Assembly (NCBI GenBank): GCA_003249255.1
Contig: QKJP01000048.1
Span: 372,001 to 436,000 of the forward strand
Reading direction: 5' to 3'
Source: Bacteroidales bacterium
GTDB taxonomy: Bacteria; Bacteroidota; Bacteroidia; Bacteroidales; Marinilabiliaceae
Length of the DNA: 64,000 bases
Shown: piece after piece, positions 1 through 8,519 of the stretch
Layout of the letters: each line of letters opens with the position of its first letter
Position numbering within the stretch: the first letter of the stretch is position 1
Program-made: the position numbers and the translations under genes
Notes under the pieces: model-generated
Told to the model about the DNA's origin: nothing
What the model saw: the letters and a program-made list of their open reading frames with translations, nothing else
The model's database searches: none

Positions 1-591
1 GCTACGCTTACTGATCATGGCTACACTTCTTTTTCGGACACAATCTCATCAGAACAAGTCCCTTATGCGACGACTGTTTTTGATGACTATTATACCATTT
101 CTGAGAATGGTGAAAAAATATGGCACAAAGCAGAACAAACAGTCACTGAATACAAAACAGTTTATGACGTAAAAAACTACGAAAAGCAATTATTCAAAAC
201 AAACACCTACGACGCTCAATATTTTCAAATCCCCCTATCATTTGGTTATTCATTTAAACTTGCCAAACCTCTAAGGTTCGATACATATACCCAAATTGTA
301 TATTCCTTTAGCCATCAGCGAACGGCTTTTTTAGAATTTGAAGATGATTATAACATTGGAAAAAACATCTTCAAGCAAAACTATTTTAGTTACAACTTTG
401 GAGCTTCACTGGAACTAAAATTAGGCCATTTATTAACCTTATATCTATTTGGCCAATACAACAAGGCTGATATCATCAATAACACAAAAATAAATTCGAA
501 TTACTTTGATACTTCAGGATATTATTACGGATTTGGAACCAGTTTTAACATCGAATGGTACGCCGCTCCATCGAAGTATAAATATAGATGA
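1..591 (+). CDS. Outer-membrane beta-barrel-like protein, C-terminal part (5' end outside window)
   Basis: Frame 1 is open from the first base to a TGA at 589-591, giving 196 residues without a start, so the gene begins upstream of the window. The product is rich in aromatic and polar residues arranged as alternating short strands, for example YFQIPLSFGYSFKLAKPLRF followed by FGASLELKLGHLLTLYLFGQ. This is the usual look of the last strands of a Bacteroidota outer-membrane barrel (porin-like family). It ends in FNIEWYAAPSKYKYR, without a clear C-terminal aromatic signature. The next gene starts 31 nt downstream on the same strand, so the two may be co-transcribed. The barrel assignment comes from the strand pattern only and the exact family is not recognised. 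Confidence 0.5.
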   Translation, partial: ATLTDHGYTSFSDTISSEQVPYATTVFDDYYTISENGEKIWHKAEQTVTEYKTVYDVKNYEKQLFKTNTYDAQYFQIPLSFGYSFKLAKPLRFDTYTQIVYSFSHQRTAFLEFEDDYNIGKNIFKQNYFSYNFGASLELKLGHLLTLYLFGQYNKADIINNTKINSNYFDTSGYYYGFGTSFNIEWYAAPSKYKYR

Positions 592-622
592 CACAACACT
601 CGTAACATACAAATGCTTGAAT

Positions 623-1732
623 ATGAAAAAAACATTCCTCATACTATTCTTACAAAGTCTGCTATATGGCATGATGGCACAAGCTCCAGAGGCTTTTAAA
701 TACCAAGCTGTTGCACGAAGTTCCAACGGAGAAATAATTTCGAATCAAAAAATTTCATTGAAAATCGAAATTAAAAATGAAAACTCGACCGTTTACTCTG
801 AAACACATAACACAGAAACTAACCAATATGGCCTTATCAATCTGGAGGTAGGAAAAGGCACTCAAATTAGTACAAATGATTTTTCTGAAATCAATTGGGC
901 AAACGGATCTCAGTATATATACATTTCTATTGATGAAACCGGGGGTAGCAATTTCACTCCCATAGGCAATGCACAGCTGTTAAGTGTACCTTATGCCTTA
1001 TTTGCAAAAACATCTTCGAACGCAACCCAACCTTTGCAGTGGAATAATGATTTAAACGAGAATCTCTATGTTACTGACCAAACGGTTGGTATTGGACGCG
1101 AAGCTAGCACTGACACTGCTCTTGTTGTTAATGGCAACATCAATATTTCAGGTAATATTTATCAAAATGGAGTATTAATTTCGAGTTCAAATGCGTATTG
1201 GCAAAACGTTGGAAGCAATCTTTACTATCCGAATCGCGTAACAATCGGAAGCACCAATAATTTTTCGGCTAGTTATTTTCAAGTAATTGATGAAACAAAC
1301 GATGACATTACAAAAGGCAATGGTGCCGGAATGGCTTCATTTGCAAGATCAAAGGATGGCTCATCTTCTGAGCTTGAAATTAGATGTTATCCAAACATAA
1401 GCTCGTTGGATCCATTTATTCAAAGATCAGTATTAATAAAAGCTACTCAAGATGCCGAAGACTTAATTATTAGCCCAGGAGACATTAATGGACAGATTCG
1501 CTTTTTCACACAACAATTATCTCCTGAAAATGAAAGATTAACAATCGATAGCGTTGGACATGTAGGGATTGGAGTGACAGACCCACAAAGATCACTTCAC
1601 ATCAAAGATGTAATGCGACTCGAACCAAGAAACAGCGAACCGCAAAATCCGGTAGAAGGCGACATTTATATGGATGGTACAACCCACAAACTAAGAGTTT
1701 ATGATGGCTCTCAATGGCAAAATTGCTGGTAA
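623..1732 (+). CDS. Secreted protein of a Bacteroidota tail-fibre-like surface family
   Basis: This 369-residue protein has an N-terminal signal peptide (MKKTFLILFLQSLLYGMMAQ, cut likely after AQA). The start at 623 is chosen over an in-frame ATG at 506 because that one overlaps the preceding gene and would bury the signal peptide. The mature start, EAFKYQAVARSSNGEII, and the later VPYALFAKTS segment are hallmarks of a common secreted Bacteroidota family. Its members often end in a short module of the type GDIYMDGTTHKLRVYDGSQW, and so does this one (residues about 350-367). The middle, about 170-340, has the VGIG and TIDSVGHVGIG repeats seen in tail-fibre-like and chaperone-dependent adhesins. 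No catalytic motif is visible. The next gene follows after 3 nt and encodes a T9SS cargo, so both are probably exported surface proteins. Confidence 0.6.
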   Translation: MKKTFLILFLQSLLYGMMAQAPEAFKYQAVARSSNGEIISNQKISLKIEIKNENSTVYSETHNTETNQYGLINLEVGKGTQISTNDFSEINWANGSQYIYISIDETGGSNFTPIGNAQLLSVPYALFAKTSSNATQPLQWNNDLNENLYVTDQTVGIGREASTDTALVVNGNINISGNIYQNGVLISSSNAYWQNVGSNLYYPNRVTIGSTNNFSASYFQVIDETNDDITKGNGAGMASFARSKDGSSSELEIRCYPNISSLDPFIQRSVLIKATQDAEDLIISPGDINGQIRFFTQQLSPENERLTIDSVGHVGIGVTDPQRSLHIKDVMRLEPRNSEPQNPVEGDIYMDGTTHKLRVYDGSQWQNCW

Positions 1733-1735
1733 ACA

Positions 1736-2551
1736 ATGACTAATTATTTAAAACATCTAATTACAACACTAATACTTCTTATCACTTCTTTGGGAATAAC
1801 GGCTCAAAGTTTTGATAGAGAAGTTATTGCAAGTTCCGGCACAAGTGGTAGCAATAGCAGTATCACCTTGGATTGGACACTTGGTGAAAGCATTATTAGC
1901 ACGGCTTCTAATCCAAATACAACATTGGTTCAAGGCTTCCATCAACCTCCTACTCAAACCATTATTAAATTACATTCCATATCAGGTCAAGTATTTATAA
2001 ATGATGAAACCACTAATAATGCAACAGTGATCCTCTGCCGAATTGAGAGCCCGGAGGTTCATTCTGAAATTCAAAGTTCTGCATTATTTAATGGGACATT
2101 TAACTTCTTTTCTATCCCGAATGGACAATATTACATCAAAGCCATCCCGGATAATACAGACAATCTTTCATTAATTACTTATTACCCTCGATCTTTCACA
2201 CAAGAGGAAGCATATATCTTTAACCTCAACTCATCTATTGGTGGATTAGACTTACACTTAAATCAAAAAAAAATAATTACCCCACCCGAACCGGAAAAAC
2301 CAATAAAATATAACATCCTAACATTTCCTAATCCAGTAGAAGAAAATCTAACCGTCAAACGTATTTCGGAAGATAATTCTCAAGAGTTAAAAATTGAATT
2401 ATTTAACCTTTATGGTCACCTACTTCATACATCGAAAATAAAAGATGCTGAAAGCATTACTTTTTCAATTTCCCATTTAGCTAACGGATTTTACATTCTC
2501 CGATTAAGCGAAGAATACCATCGGGAAAGCAAGCTAATTATGAAGAAATGA
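1736..2551 (+). CDS. Secreted protein with T9SS type A C-terminal sorting domain
   Basis: This 271-residue protein has a signal peptide (about residues 1-23, ending GITAQ) and a C-terminal domain of about 75 residues. That domain shows the T9SS type A pattern: FPNPVEENLTV, then IELFNLYGHLL, then ISHLANGFYILRL, then a basic end KLIMKK. The motif directs export through the type IX system and surface attachment or release. The early segment SSGTSGSNSSITLDWTLGES followed by LVQGFHQP is common in Bacteroidota surface proteins carrying this signal. The middle (about 85-170) resembles a small carboxypeptidase-regulatory-like fold (GQVFINDETTNNATV, GTFNFFSIPNGQYYIKA). No enzyme motif is seen. The T9SS regulators porX and porW are in the same window at about 38-43 kb. 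Confidence 0.75.
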   Translation: MTNYLKHLITTLILLITSLGITAQSFDREVIASSGTSGSNSSITLDWTLGESIISTASNPNTTLVQGFHQPPTQTIIKLHSISGQVFINDETTNNATVILCRIESPEVHSEIQSSALFNGTFNFFSIPNGQYYIKAIPDNTDNLSLITYYPRSFTQEEAYIFNLNSSIGGLDLHLNQKKIITPPEPEKPIKYNILTFPNPVEENLTVKRISEDNSQELKIELFNLYGHLLHTSKIKDAESITFSISHLANGFYILRLSEEYHRESKLIMKK

Positions 2552-2950
2552 TGTAATTTTCACCATCATTTAAGCACTAATAAATCATTACAAAGTAGAG
2601 TTTATTTTTGCTGAATGACTGAAATACCTTGCTTATGGTATTACTTACATTTCCTTTTATTGGTTACTTGCACGACAGTATACCTTATAAGCTCCTTATT
2701 GCTGTCATGAGCCATATAAACGAGATTCGTACTTAACAGTAGGAAATCCTGCTTCATATTACAAAGCATTCATCGCAAAGAAAAAATGGCATTTATTATT
2801 TTGTTTATTCAATGAACGTAACGTTAAATCGCAAGCACTCTAATATTTCAACCAACGACTAAAGGGCATACAAAACACGAATTTGACAATTCATTTGGCA
2901 TTTCAATTCCGACATGACTTCCATGCCTACATTTAGTCAAATTTTTACCA
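2552..2950. other. Non-coding gap between convergent genes
   Basis: About 400 nt of AT-rich sequence holds no ORF of convincing size, no tRNA and no clear repeat. The only open stretch of note is 2615-2710, a 31-codon hydrophobic reading frame without support. A hairpin follows at 2955-2988. Confidence 0.5.
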
Positions 2951-2954
2951 TACC

Positions 2955-2988
2955 AAAAGAGGTTATCACCTAAGCGACAACCTCTTTT
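2955..2988. terminator. Bidirectional terminator between T9SS cargo gene and GH2 gene
   Basis: AAAAGAGGTT (2955-2964) pairs perfectly with AACCTCTTTT (2979-2988) around a 14-nt loop. On the plus strand it ends in five Ts. On the minus strand it is followed by a shorter U-run. It lies between convergent genes and is 30 nt from the end of the GH2 gene, so it most likely ends that transcript and may also stop read-through from the left. Confidence 0.6.
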
Positions 2989-3017
2989 TCATTATAGATA
3001 TATTCAGTTCTAAAATA

Positions 3018-5570
3018 CTATTCAGCAGGATAACCAAATGCTTTTGGCTTTTGAGTATCACTCTCGTATTTCTTACCGTCAATTTCAATCATTTCATCAA
3101 AGAAGTGATAATACGTTCCGTAACCACCACGGTTATTACCATTTTCTTTTTCTAAACGACGTTTACCCCACTCATTAAAGTACTTTGTAGCTTCGGTTTG
3201 ATCTCCAATAAGGAAGAAGTAGTCGTTATGAGAAATAACGTCACCTTTCTTATTTGTTAATTCAAGCTCGACATAGAATTTCTTATCTACAGACTTTAAT
3301 ACTTTCTCCTCAACATCAAAGAATTTCTTTGCACTATTTTCGTCAATAGCAGCAACTTCATATTTCTTGGTAGTTAAGACTTTTCCGTTGTCATCTTTCA
3401 TCACAAATTTAAGATTGCAATCGGCGTATGATTCATATAAGTCATTAACAATCCAAATACCGCCTTTAAATGCTTCCTTCTTGTCCCAACGACGTTTTTC
3501 AAAATCAAAATTCACTAACAATGGTTGGTAAGCTTTTGCAACTAATCCATGAGAACGCTTAGGTTGTTGATAAGCATCTACTATACCCCATTTCATATCA
3601 GGCCAGTAAGTGATAAAATGACAAAGTGCAATACCACTTAAATTTGGTTTATGACGACGGTAAAACTCGATACCATTTTGGAAGATGATTCCTTGAGCGT
3701 CTTGAGAAGCATTTACAAATTCTTCTAACGAACCTTTCATCTCATCACCAAATACATCCCAGTTTTGCATACGCAAACGAATAAGATCTGCCCAGTGATG
3801 TCCCCAACTTAATCCCGGAGGCCATAGTTCATCTGCAGGAATAAATTTCTTCAAGCTTTCTACAGAAGGAACAGATGTAATTGCATACTCAGGTACAATT
3901 GGATAACCGTCTGTAAAGTCACGAATCCAATCTTCATGTAACCAACGACCCATTTCGTAAAAATAACGTAAGGAGTGAATCGCTTCTTTTGGCTTATAGC
4001 CTGCTTCTTGCGAAACGTGGCAACGCTCATTCATTGGAGAATCATCAACATAAGGAATGTTGTTATACTTCTTAATTGAATCCCCTAATTCTTCTAAGAA
4101 AGCACGACCGAAATGTGCATCACGCGTGCGTAATAACATTTCCTCACCACCCTCTGTTTGAATGAATGAAGGATGATTACGGCGTTCCTTGGTCACAGCT
4201 ACTGCCGTATTAAAAATTTCACCCAATGCTTCACGATCGGTTGGAATGTTACCTGTTCCTAAAGGAATCATATCAGACCAAATAGTGATACCCATTTCGT
4301 CACAGTATTGATAGAATTCAGGAATTTCTGGTGGATGCCATCCAAAAATACGAATGTTATTCATGTTAGCTTCTTTTGCTAAACGAATTAACTCTTTGTA
4401 CTCTGCAGGAGATGTACGACCAATGAAAATATCCGGTGGCCCACCCCAACATGCTGAACGAATAAAATGAAATTTCCCATTAATATATGTAGAACGCGGG
4501 AAAGACACATCTACATCTTTCTTAAATCCAGGGTTCCATTTAGAAGTTACTTCACGAATACCAAAAGTTGTTTCGAAAGCATCGTGATTTAACTCACCCT
4601 CTTTCATGGTAATTTTAGTTTTGTATAGGTTTGGTTTACCCAAATCCCACGGCCACCATAATTGAGGATTATCTAAATGAATTTTTTTATCAATGCGATT
4701 CATACCCGGTTTAACCTTAGCTTTAAAGTCAACCGTCAATGGTTTCATGTCGAAATTATGGCCCTCTAAAGAAGCTGTGAAGCTCATTTCACGTGCCTTA
4801 TCAGAACGGTTTTCAACAGTTAATTCCAGGTTTACATCAGCTGAACCGTCTTTATTAATGGTATTTTTAGCATACACATCTTCAAAACGTGCCTTACCTG
4901 TGGTAACCATTTTAACAGGACGAGTAATACCAAATGGTATCAAATCTCTCCAATAGTCACCAAACCAAGGTGTTTTTGCACCGGCTACTAATGAATTCAC
5001 TTGCGGTGGGCAATCTAATTTCACCATTAACATGTTTGATTGCTTACGCCAATCCCAGTCATGTGTACGAATTACTTTTGTTACATCAAAAGAAAACTTC
5101 GTGAAAGCTCCTTCGTGTTTTCCAAGGTAAGTACCATTCAGCCATACTTCACAACTGTAATCCACACCTTCAAAAACGATTTCAATAACCTCGTCTTTTA
5201 TAGGTTGTTGGTAGTTAAATTGTAAAGAATACCACCATTCGTAATGCTGTACCCATTGTGCTTTAATGCTATTACGACCAAAATAAGGATCTTCAATAGC
5301 ACCAGCCCTCCAAAGATCAGTATATACATCTCCAGGTACTTTGGCACTGTTCCACACTAATGTTTCAATATCTTCTGGTGGAATTTGAGGAAGACCAACT
5401 TTCACACCTGCATCTGGGCGCATCATTTTCATCTTCCAGTTCATACCGCTCAAATCACGAACCGATTGACTCGCCTCTTCATGTGAGAACGTTGTGTTCG
5501 GTTGAGCGAAACTGCTTACAGAAAAGCATAGCAGCGCGACTAATAGCGCCATACTCGTTCGTAGTTTCAT
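3018..5570 (-). CDS. Secreted glycoside hydrolase family 2 (beta-mannosidase / exo-glucosaminidase-like)
   Basis: This 850-residue enzyme has a signal peptide (cut likely at FAQ, residue 23) and the GH2 order of domains. A jelly-roll sugar-binding domain comes first (about 40-225, with FEGVDYSCEVWLNGTYLGKHEGAF), then an Ig-like domain (about 230-340, ending NPQLWWPWDLGKPNLY and FGIREV). The TIM barrel follows (about 350-650) and a further beta domain closes the protein. The mannosidase-type segments NNIRIFGWHPPEIPEFYQYCDEMGI and RRNHPSF are present. The proposed nucleophile is Glu561 (VPEYAITS). The acid/base is Glu477 in GGEE, where the family normally has an Asn before the Glu, which is an unusual replacement. 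The gene stands alone with its own promoter and terminator. It probably works in the periplasm or on the surface on beta-mannoside or related chains. The exact substrate cannot be read from sequence. Confidence 0.85.
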   Translation of the reverse strand: MKLRTSMALLVALLCFSVSSFAQPNTTFSHEEASQSVRDLSGMNWKMKMMRPDAGVKVGLPQIPPEDIETLVWNSAKVPGDVYTDLWRAGAIEDPYFGRNSIKAQWVQHYEWWYSLQFNYQQPIKDEVIEIVFEGVDYSCEVWLNGTYLGKHEGAFTKFSFDVTKVIRTHDWDWRKQSNMLMVKLDCPPQVNSLVAGAKTPWFGDYWRDLIPFGITRPVKMVTTGKARFEDVYAKNTINKDGSADVNLELTVENRSDKAREMSFTASLEGHNFDMKPLTVDFKAKVKPGMNRIDKKIHLDNPQLWWPWDLGKPNLYKTKITMKEGELNHDAFETTFGIREVTSKWNPGFKKDVDVSFPRSTYINGKFHFIRSACWGGPPDIFIGRTSPAEYKELIRLAKEANMNNIRIFGWHPPEIPEFYQYCDEMGITIWSDMIPLGTGNIPTDREALGEIFNTAVAVTKERRNHPSFIQTEGGEEMLLRTRDAHFGRAFLEELGDSIKKYNNIPYVDDSPMNERCHVSQEAGYKPKEAIHSLRYFYEMGRWLHEDWIRDFTDGYPIVPEYAITSVPSVESLKKFIPADELWPPGLSWGHHWADLIRLRMQNWDVFGDEMKGSLEEFVNASQDAQGIIFQNGIEFYRRHKPNLSGIALCHFITYWPDMKWGIVDAYQQPKRSHGLVAKAYQPLLVNFDFEKRRWDKKEAFKGGIWIVNDLYESYADCNLKFVMKDDNGKVLTTKKYEVAAIDENSAKKFFDVEEKVLKSVDKKFYVELELTNKKGDVISHNDYFFLIGDQTEATKYFNEWGKRRLEKENGNNRGGYGTYYHFFDEMIEIDGKKYESDTQKPKAFGYPAE

Positions 5571-5653
5571 AAATCAAATATTTAAGTACTTAACAAAAAA
5601 ATCAATACCCAACATTCCAATTCATATTTGAAATGTTATATTTATATTTAAAT

Positions 5654-5685
5654 CAAAAATAGAAATTATTAACAACTTGACCAAA
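5654..5685 (-). promoter_or_regulatory. Bacteroidota-type promoter for the GH2 gene
   Basis: On the minus strand the sequence reads TTTG, 20 nt, TATTTTTG, a full match to the -33/-7 consensus TTTG-N19-21-TAnnTTTG known from Bacteroides and Flavobacterium. Transcription would start near 5647 and leave a leader of about 75 nt. Confidence 0.6.
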
Positions 5686-5689
5686 TTAA

Positions 5690-6092
5690 ATTACCAAAAA
5701 CAATCCTGATACACTAGCATTCAAACAAATAAACTGCTCTTTTTTTTAGAAATTTCGTTAACATTTTCTTAACGCCACCACACAAACTATGTTAACTCAC
5801 TGAAAATGGTGAACAAGACCGAAACCTTTGAAAATTTTATAAGTCAGTTTAATTCTTTCTATCACTCCCCACAATTCAACTTCAAGCCGAATCATAAACA
5901 ACAACCATTTAATAATCAATAAGAAAAATGCATTATTAGTGGAATATTTTCAATCAAGAACCTTTAGAAGATACAAAAAAGCAAATCAGAAATATTGCTT
6001 GTTCCCAAATGAATTCTTTGAAACAAAAAGAAACGGCAAAAGAAAAATGAGAAACGAAGAAAGGATACTTTTTTGCGAAGAAAAATAAAGAC
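5690..6092. other. Non-coding gap upstream of GH2 gene
   Basis: About 400 nt of AT- and purine-rich sequence. A 49-codon, very basic open frame with a GTG start at 5939-6088 (plus strand) is present but unsupported. Nothing else was recognised before the terminator of the tRNA-Met unit. Confidence 0.4.
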
Positions 6093-6125
6093 AAAAAAAA
6101 GCCGAAAGAATTAAATCTTCCGGCT
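6093..6125 (-). terminator. Terminator of the initiator tRNA unit
   Basis: Read on the minus strand, AGCCGGAAGA pairs over 10 bp (one G-U) with TCTTTCGGCT around a 6-nt loop and is followed by eight Ts. It begins 6 nt past the tRNA 3' end. Confidence 0.8.
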
Positions 6126-6130
6126 ACTAG

Positions 6131-6203
6131 TAGCGGGGGCCCGACTCGAACGGACGACCTTTGGGTTATGAGCCCAACGAGCTGCCAACTGCTCCACCCC
6201 GCA
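6131..6203 (-). tRNA. Initiator tRNA-Met (CAT)
   Basis: A full cloverleaf of 73 nt can be folded: acceptor TGCGGGG/CCCCGCT, D stem GAGC/GCTC, anticodon arm TTGGG-CTCATAA-CCCAA, T arm GTCCG-TTCGAGT-CGGGC, discriminator A. The anticodon is CAT. Two features mark it as the initiator rather than the elongator: three consecutive G-C pairs at the base of the anticodon stem, and a mismatch at 1:72. The mismatch here is U1-U72 rather than the C1-A72 of Escherichia coli. CCA is not encoded. It stands alone with its own terminator. Confidence 0.92.
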
Positions 6204-6381
6204 ATATATCTTAAACGTTTTGTTTTCTTAATTGCGAGTGCAAATATAGAAAGCTTTTTTATTCCATCAAAATAAAATTAAATTATTTTTATTTATTTTT
6301 TAATTTCCTACGTAATTAAGACCTGTTTTATAGAATCTAATTTCACTAATTTAAAATCAAGATTTCTACTCATAATTTTAT

Positions 6382-6389
6382 TAACTTTG
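6382..6389 (+). promoter_or_regulatory. Possible -7 promoter element for the M23 peptidase operon
   Basis: TAACTTTG matches TAnnTTTG 26 nt before the ATG at 6416. There is no good TTTG at the -33 distance, so only half of the promoter is supported. Confidence 0.35.
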
Positions 6390-6415
6390 CTTTAATTGTC
6401 TCTTTTTTATACAAC

Positions 6416-7297
6416 ATGGCCACAGAAGAAAAAGTTAAAAAGTCTCTTGTCGAGAAATTAAAAAGCAAATACCGCATTGCAATTTTCAATGAGCAAACTT
6501 ACGAAGAGGTGTTTGGCATGCGTCTTTCCAGACTAAATGTTTTCACCACTGTAGGCTTAGCAATGTTTATCTTAATCGTATCAGTTATATTCTTAATTGC
6601 CTTTACAGGCCTTAAAGAATACATCCCGGGCTATCCGAGTGCACACCAACGAAGATTAATCATTCAAAATGCAGAAAGAGTAGATAGTTTAATTGTTGAA
6701 ATCAACCGAAGAGATAAATTCTTTAAAGACATTCGCTCAATTATCTCCGGACAAGTCCCAGAAGGTGCTTTATCTGCTGAGGACAGTATCCAACAGGACA
6801 TTTCACAAAGCAACATTAACTTTAAAAAATCAGCACAAGATTCGATTTTTAGAGATCAGGTTGAAAAAGAAGAAAAATTTAGTTTATCAGTTTTCGAAGA
6901 GAAAAGCCAAAAATTTGAGTTAGAAAACAGCTTTTTATTTACGCCAATCAAAGGAGTTATAAGCAATAAATACGGGGCTACAGAAGGACATTATGGAATT
7001 GATATTGTATCTGAACCCGGAGCACATGTTAGCTCAGTACTTGAAGGAACAGTCACATTCACCGGCTGGACAGTAGAAACCGGTTATGTCATTCAAATTC
7101 AACACTCCAACAACCTGATCTCTGTATACAAACACAATGAACTCCTGCTCAAAAAAATGGGTGACCACGTAACCACAGGAGAGGCCATTGCCAGAGTTGG
7201 AAATTCGGGCGAATTAACCACCGGACCTCATTTACATTTTGAGCTATGGTACAATGGTGTTGCTTTAGATGCAGAGGAGTACATTTCATTTAAATAA
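6416..7297 (+). CDS. M23 family (LytM-type) membrane-anchored metallopeptidase
   Basis: This 293-residue protein has a cytoplasmic N-terminus of about 40 residues, one transmembrane helix (about 43-66, TTVGLAMFILIVSVIFLIAF), a charged linker and a C-terminal M23 domain (about 175-290). The zinc ligands are visible as H-x3-D in GHYGIDI and as the HLH of GPHLHFE. The domain is therefore probably active on peptidoglycan cross-links in the periplasm, unlike the EnvC/NlpD group that have lost their ligands. The topology is like that of other Bacteroidota envelope peptidases. dxr follows after 23 nt on the same strand, so they are probably co-transcribed. The physiological role (cell division, wall growth) is inference. 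Confidence 0.85.
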   Translation: MATEEKVKKSLVEKLKSKYRIAIFNEQTYEEVFGMRLSRLNVFTTVGLAMFILIVSVIFLIAFTGLKEYIPGYPSAHQRRLIIQNAERVDSLIVEINRRDKFFKDIRSIISGQVPEGALSAEDSIQQDISQSNINFKKSAQDSIFRDQVEKEEKFSLSVFEEKSQKFELENSFLFTPIKGVISNKYGATEGHYGIDIVSEPGAHVSSVLEGTVTFTGWTVETGYVIQIQHSNNLISVYKHNELLLKKMGDHVTTGEAIARVGNSGELTTGPHLHFELWYNGVALDAEEYISFK

Positions 7298-7320
7298 TTA
7301 TTACAACGCAATACATTCTC

Positions 7321-8481
7321 ATGACAAAAAGAGTTGCTATCTTAGGCTCTACCGGATCGATTGGTACCCAAGCACTTGAAGTTACAAAAGCTCATCCAGA
7401 CAACTTTGAAATAGAAGTTTTAACAGCTAATAACAACGTAAATCTCTTAATAAAACAAGCCAAAGAGTTTCTTCCTAACACGGTTGTTATCGGTAACAAA
7501 GACAAATACCAAGAATTAGCGGAGGCGCTTAAGGATTTACCTATCAAAGTATATGCAGGCGAAGAAGCAATTGCTCAGGTTGTTGAAATGAGCACCATCG
7601 ACATTGTATTAACTGCAATGGTTGGATATAGTGGACTACTTCCGACCGTAAATGCAATAAAAGCAGGAAAACACATTGCACTTGCCAACAAAGAAACATT
7701 AGTTGTAGCCGGAGACATCATTACCAAATTGGCCTTACAGCATAAAGTAAGTATAATTCCGGTTGACTCAGAACATTCAGCCATTTTTCAATGTTTGGCA
7801 GGAGAAATCAATAATCCAATTGATAAAATTATCCTAACTGCTTCCGGTGGTCCTTTTAGAGGTAAAAATGTTGAGTTCTTAAAAAAAGTAACACGTTGCC
7901 AGGCTTTAAATCATCCCAATTGGAGCATGGGGGATAAAATCACCATCGACTCGGCTTCTCTGATGAACAAAGGCCTAGAAGCCATTGAAGCCAAATGGCT
8001 TTTTGATGTAAAACCGGAACAAATTGAAGTTGTCGTACATCCCCAATCCATTGTTCACTCCTTAGTCCAATTTAAAGATACTTCCATAAAGGCTCAATTA
8101 GGCCTACCGGATATGCGCGTGCCGATTCAATATGCGCTCTCTTTTCCAAACCGATTAAGTGCAGACTTTCCGAAATTCAGCTTTTTAGATTATCCTCAGT
8201 TAACATTTGAGCAAGCCGACATTCAAAGCTTTAAAAATCTAACTCTGGCATTTGAAGCCATGAAAAAAGGAGGAAATATGCCCTGTATCCTTAACGCTGC
8301 TAACGAAATTGCAGTAGACAACTTTTTAAAAGAAAACATTGGTTTTGTTGAAATGTCAAGCATCATTGAAGAAACAATGAATAAAGCAAACTTTATCGCC
8401 AGCCCACTGTTAGATGATTACGTTCAGTCTAATGACGAAGCCAGACGGATTGCTTCGACGATAATTGAAAACAAAATTTAA
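7321..8481 (+). CDS. dxr: 1-deoxy-D-xylulose 5-phosphate reductoisomerase
   Basis: The enzyme converts 1-deoxy-D-xylulose 5-phosphate to 2-C-methyl-D-erythritol 4-phosphate with NADPH, the first committed step of the MEP isoprenoid pathway. At 386 residues it has family length. The NADPH site is at the N-terminus (LGSTGSIGTQ, about 8-17). Further conserved blocks are LANKETLVVAG (about 120-130), PVDSEHSAIFQ with the metal-binding acidic residues (about 145), ASGGPFRG, and HPNWSMGDKITIDSASLMNKGLE (about 200). It sits between an M23 peptidase and rseP. The dxr-rseP pairing is seen in many bacteria. Confidence 0.97.
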   Translation: MTKRVAILGSTGSIGTQALEVTKAHPDNFEIEVLTANNNVNLLIKQAKEFLPNTVVIGNKDKYQELAEALKDLPIKVYAGEEAIAQVVEMSTIDIVLTAMVGYSGLLPTVNAIKAGKHIALANKETLVVAGDIITKLALQHKVSIIPVDSEHSAIFQCLAGEINNPIDKIILTASGGPFRGKNVEFLKKVTRCQALNHPNWSMGDKITIDSASLMNKGLEAIEAKWLFDVKPEQIEVVVHPQSIVHSLVQFKDTSIKAQLGLPDMRVPIQYALSFPNRLSADFPKFSFLDYPQLTFEQADIQSFKNLTLAFEAMKKGGNMPCILNAANEIAVDNFLKENIGFVEMSSIIEETMNKANFIASPLLDDYVQSNDEARRIASTIIENKI

Positions 8482-8519
8482 TTTTCTCCATTTCGGTCAT
8501 TTTAACTAAAAATTATACA

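Noticed and set aside
2615-2710. 31-codon hydrophobic open frame (MTEIPCLWYYLHF...) in the gap after the T9SS cargo gene
   Set aside because: No promoter, no family resemblance and a length expected by chance in AT-rich sequence.
5939-6088. 49-codon basic open frame with a GTG start near the tRNA-Met terminator
   Set aside because: The composition follows the purine-rich DNA, the start is weak, and there is no motif or conserved context.
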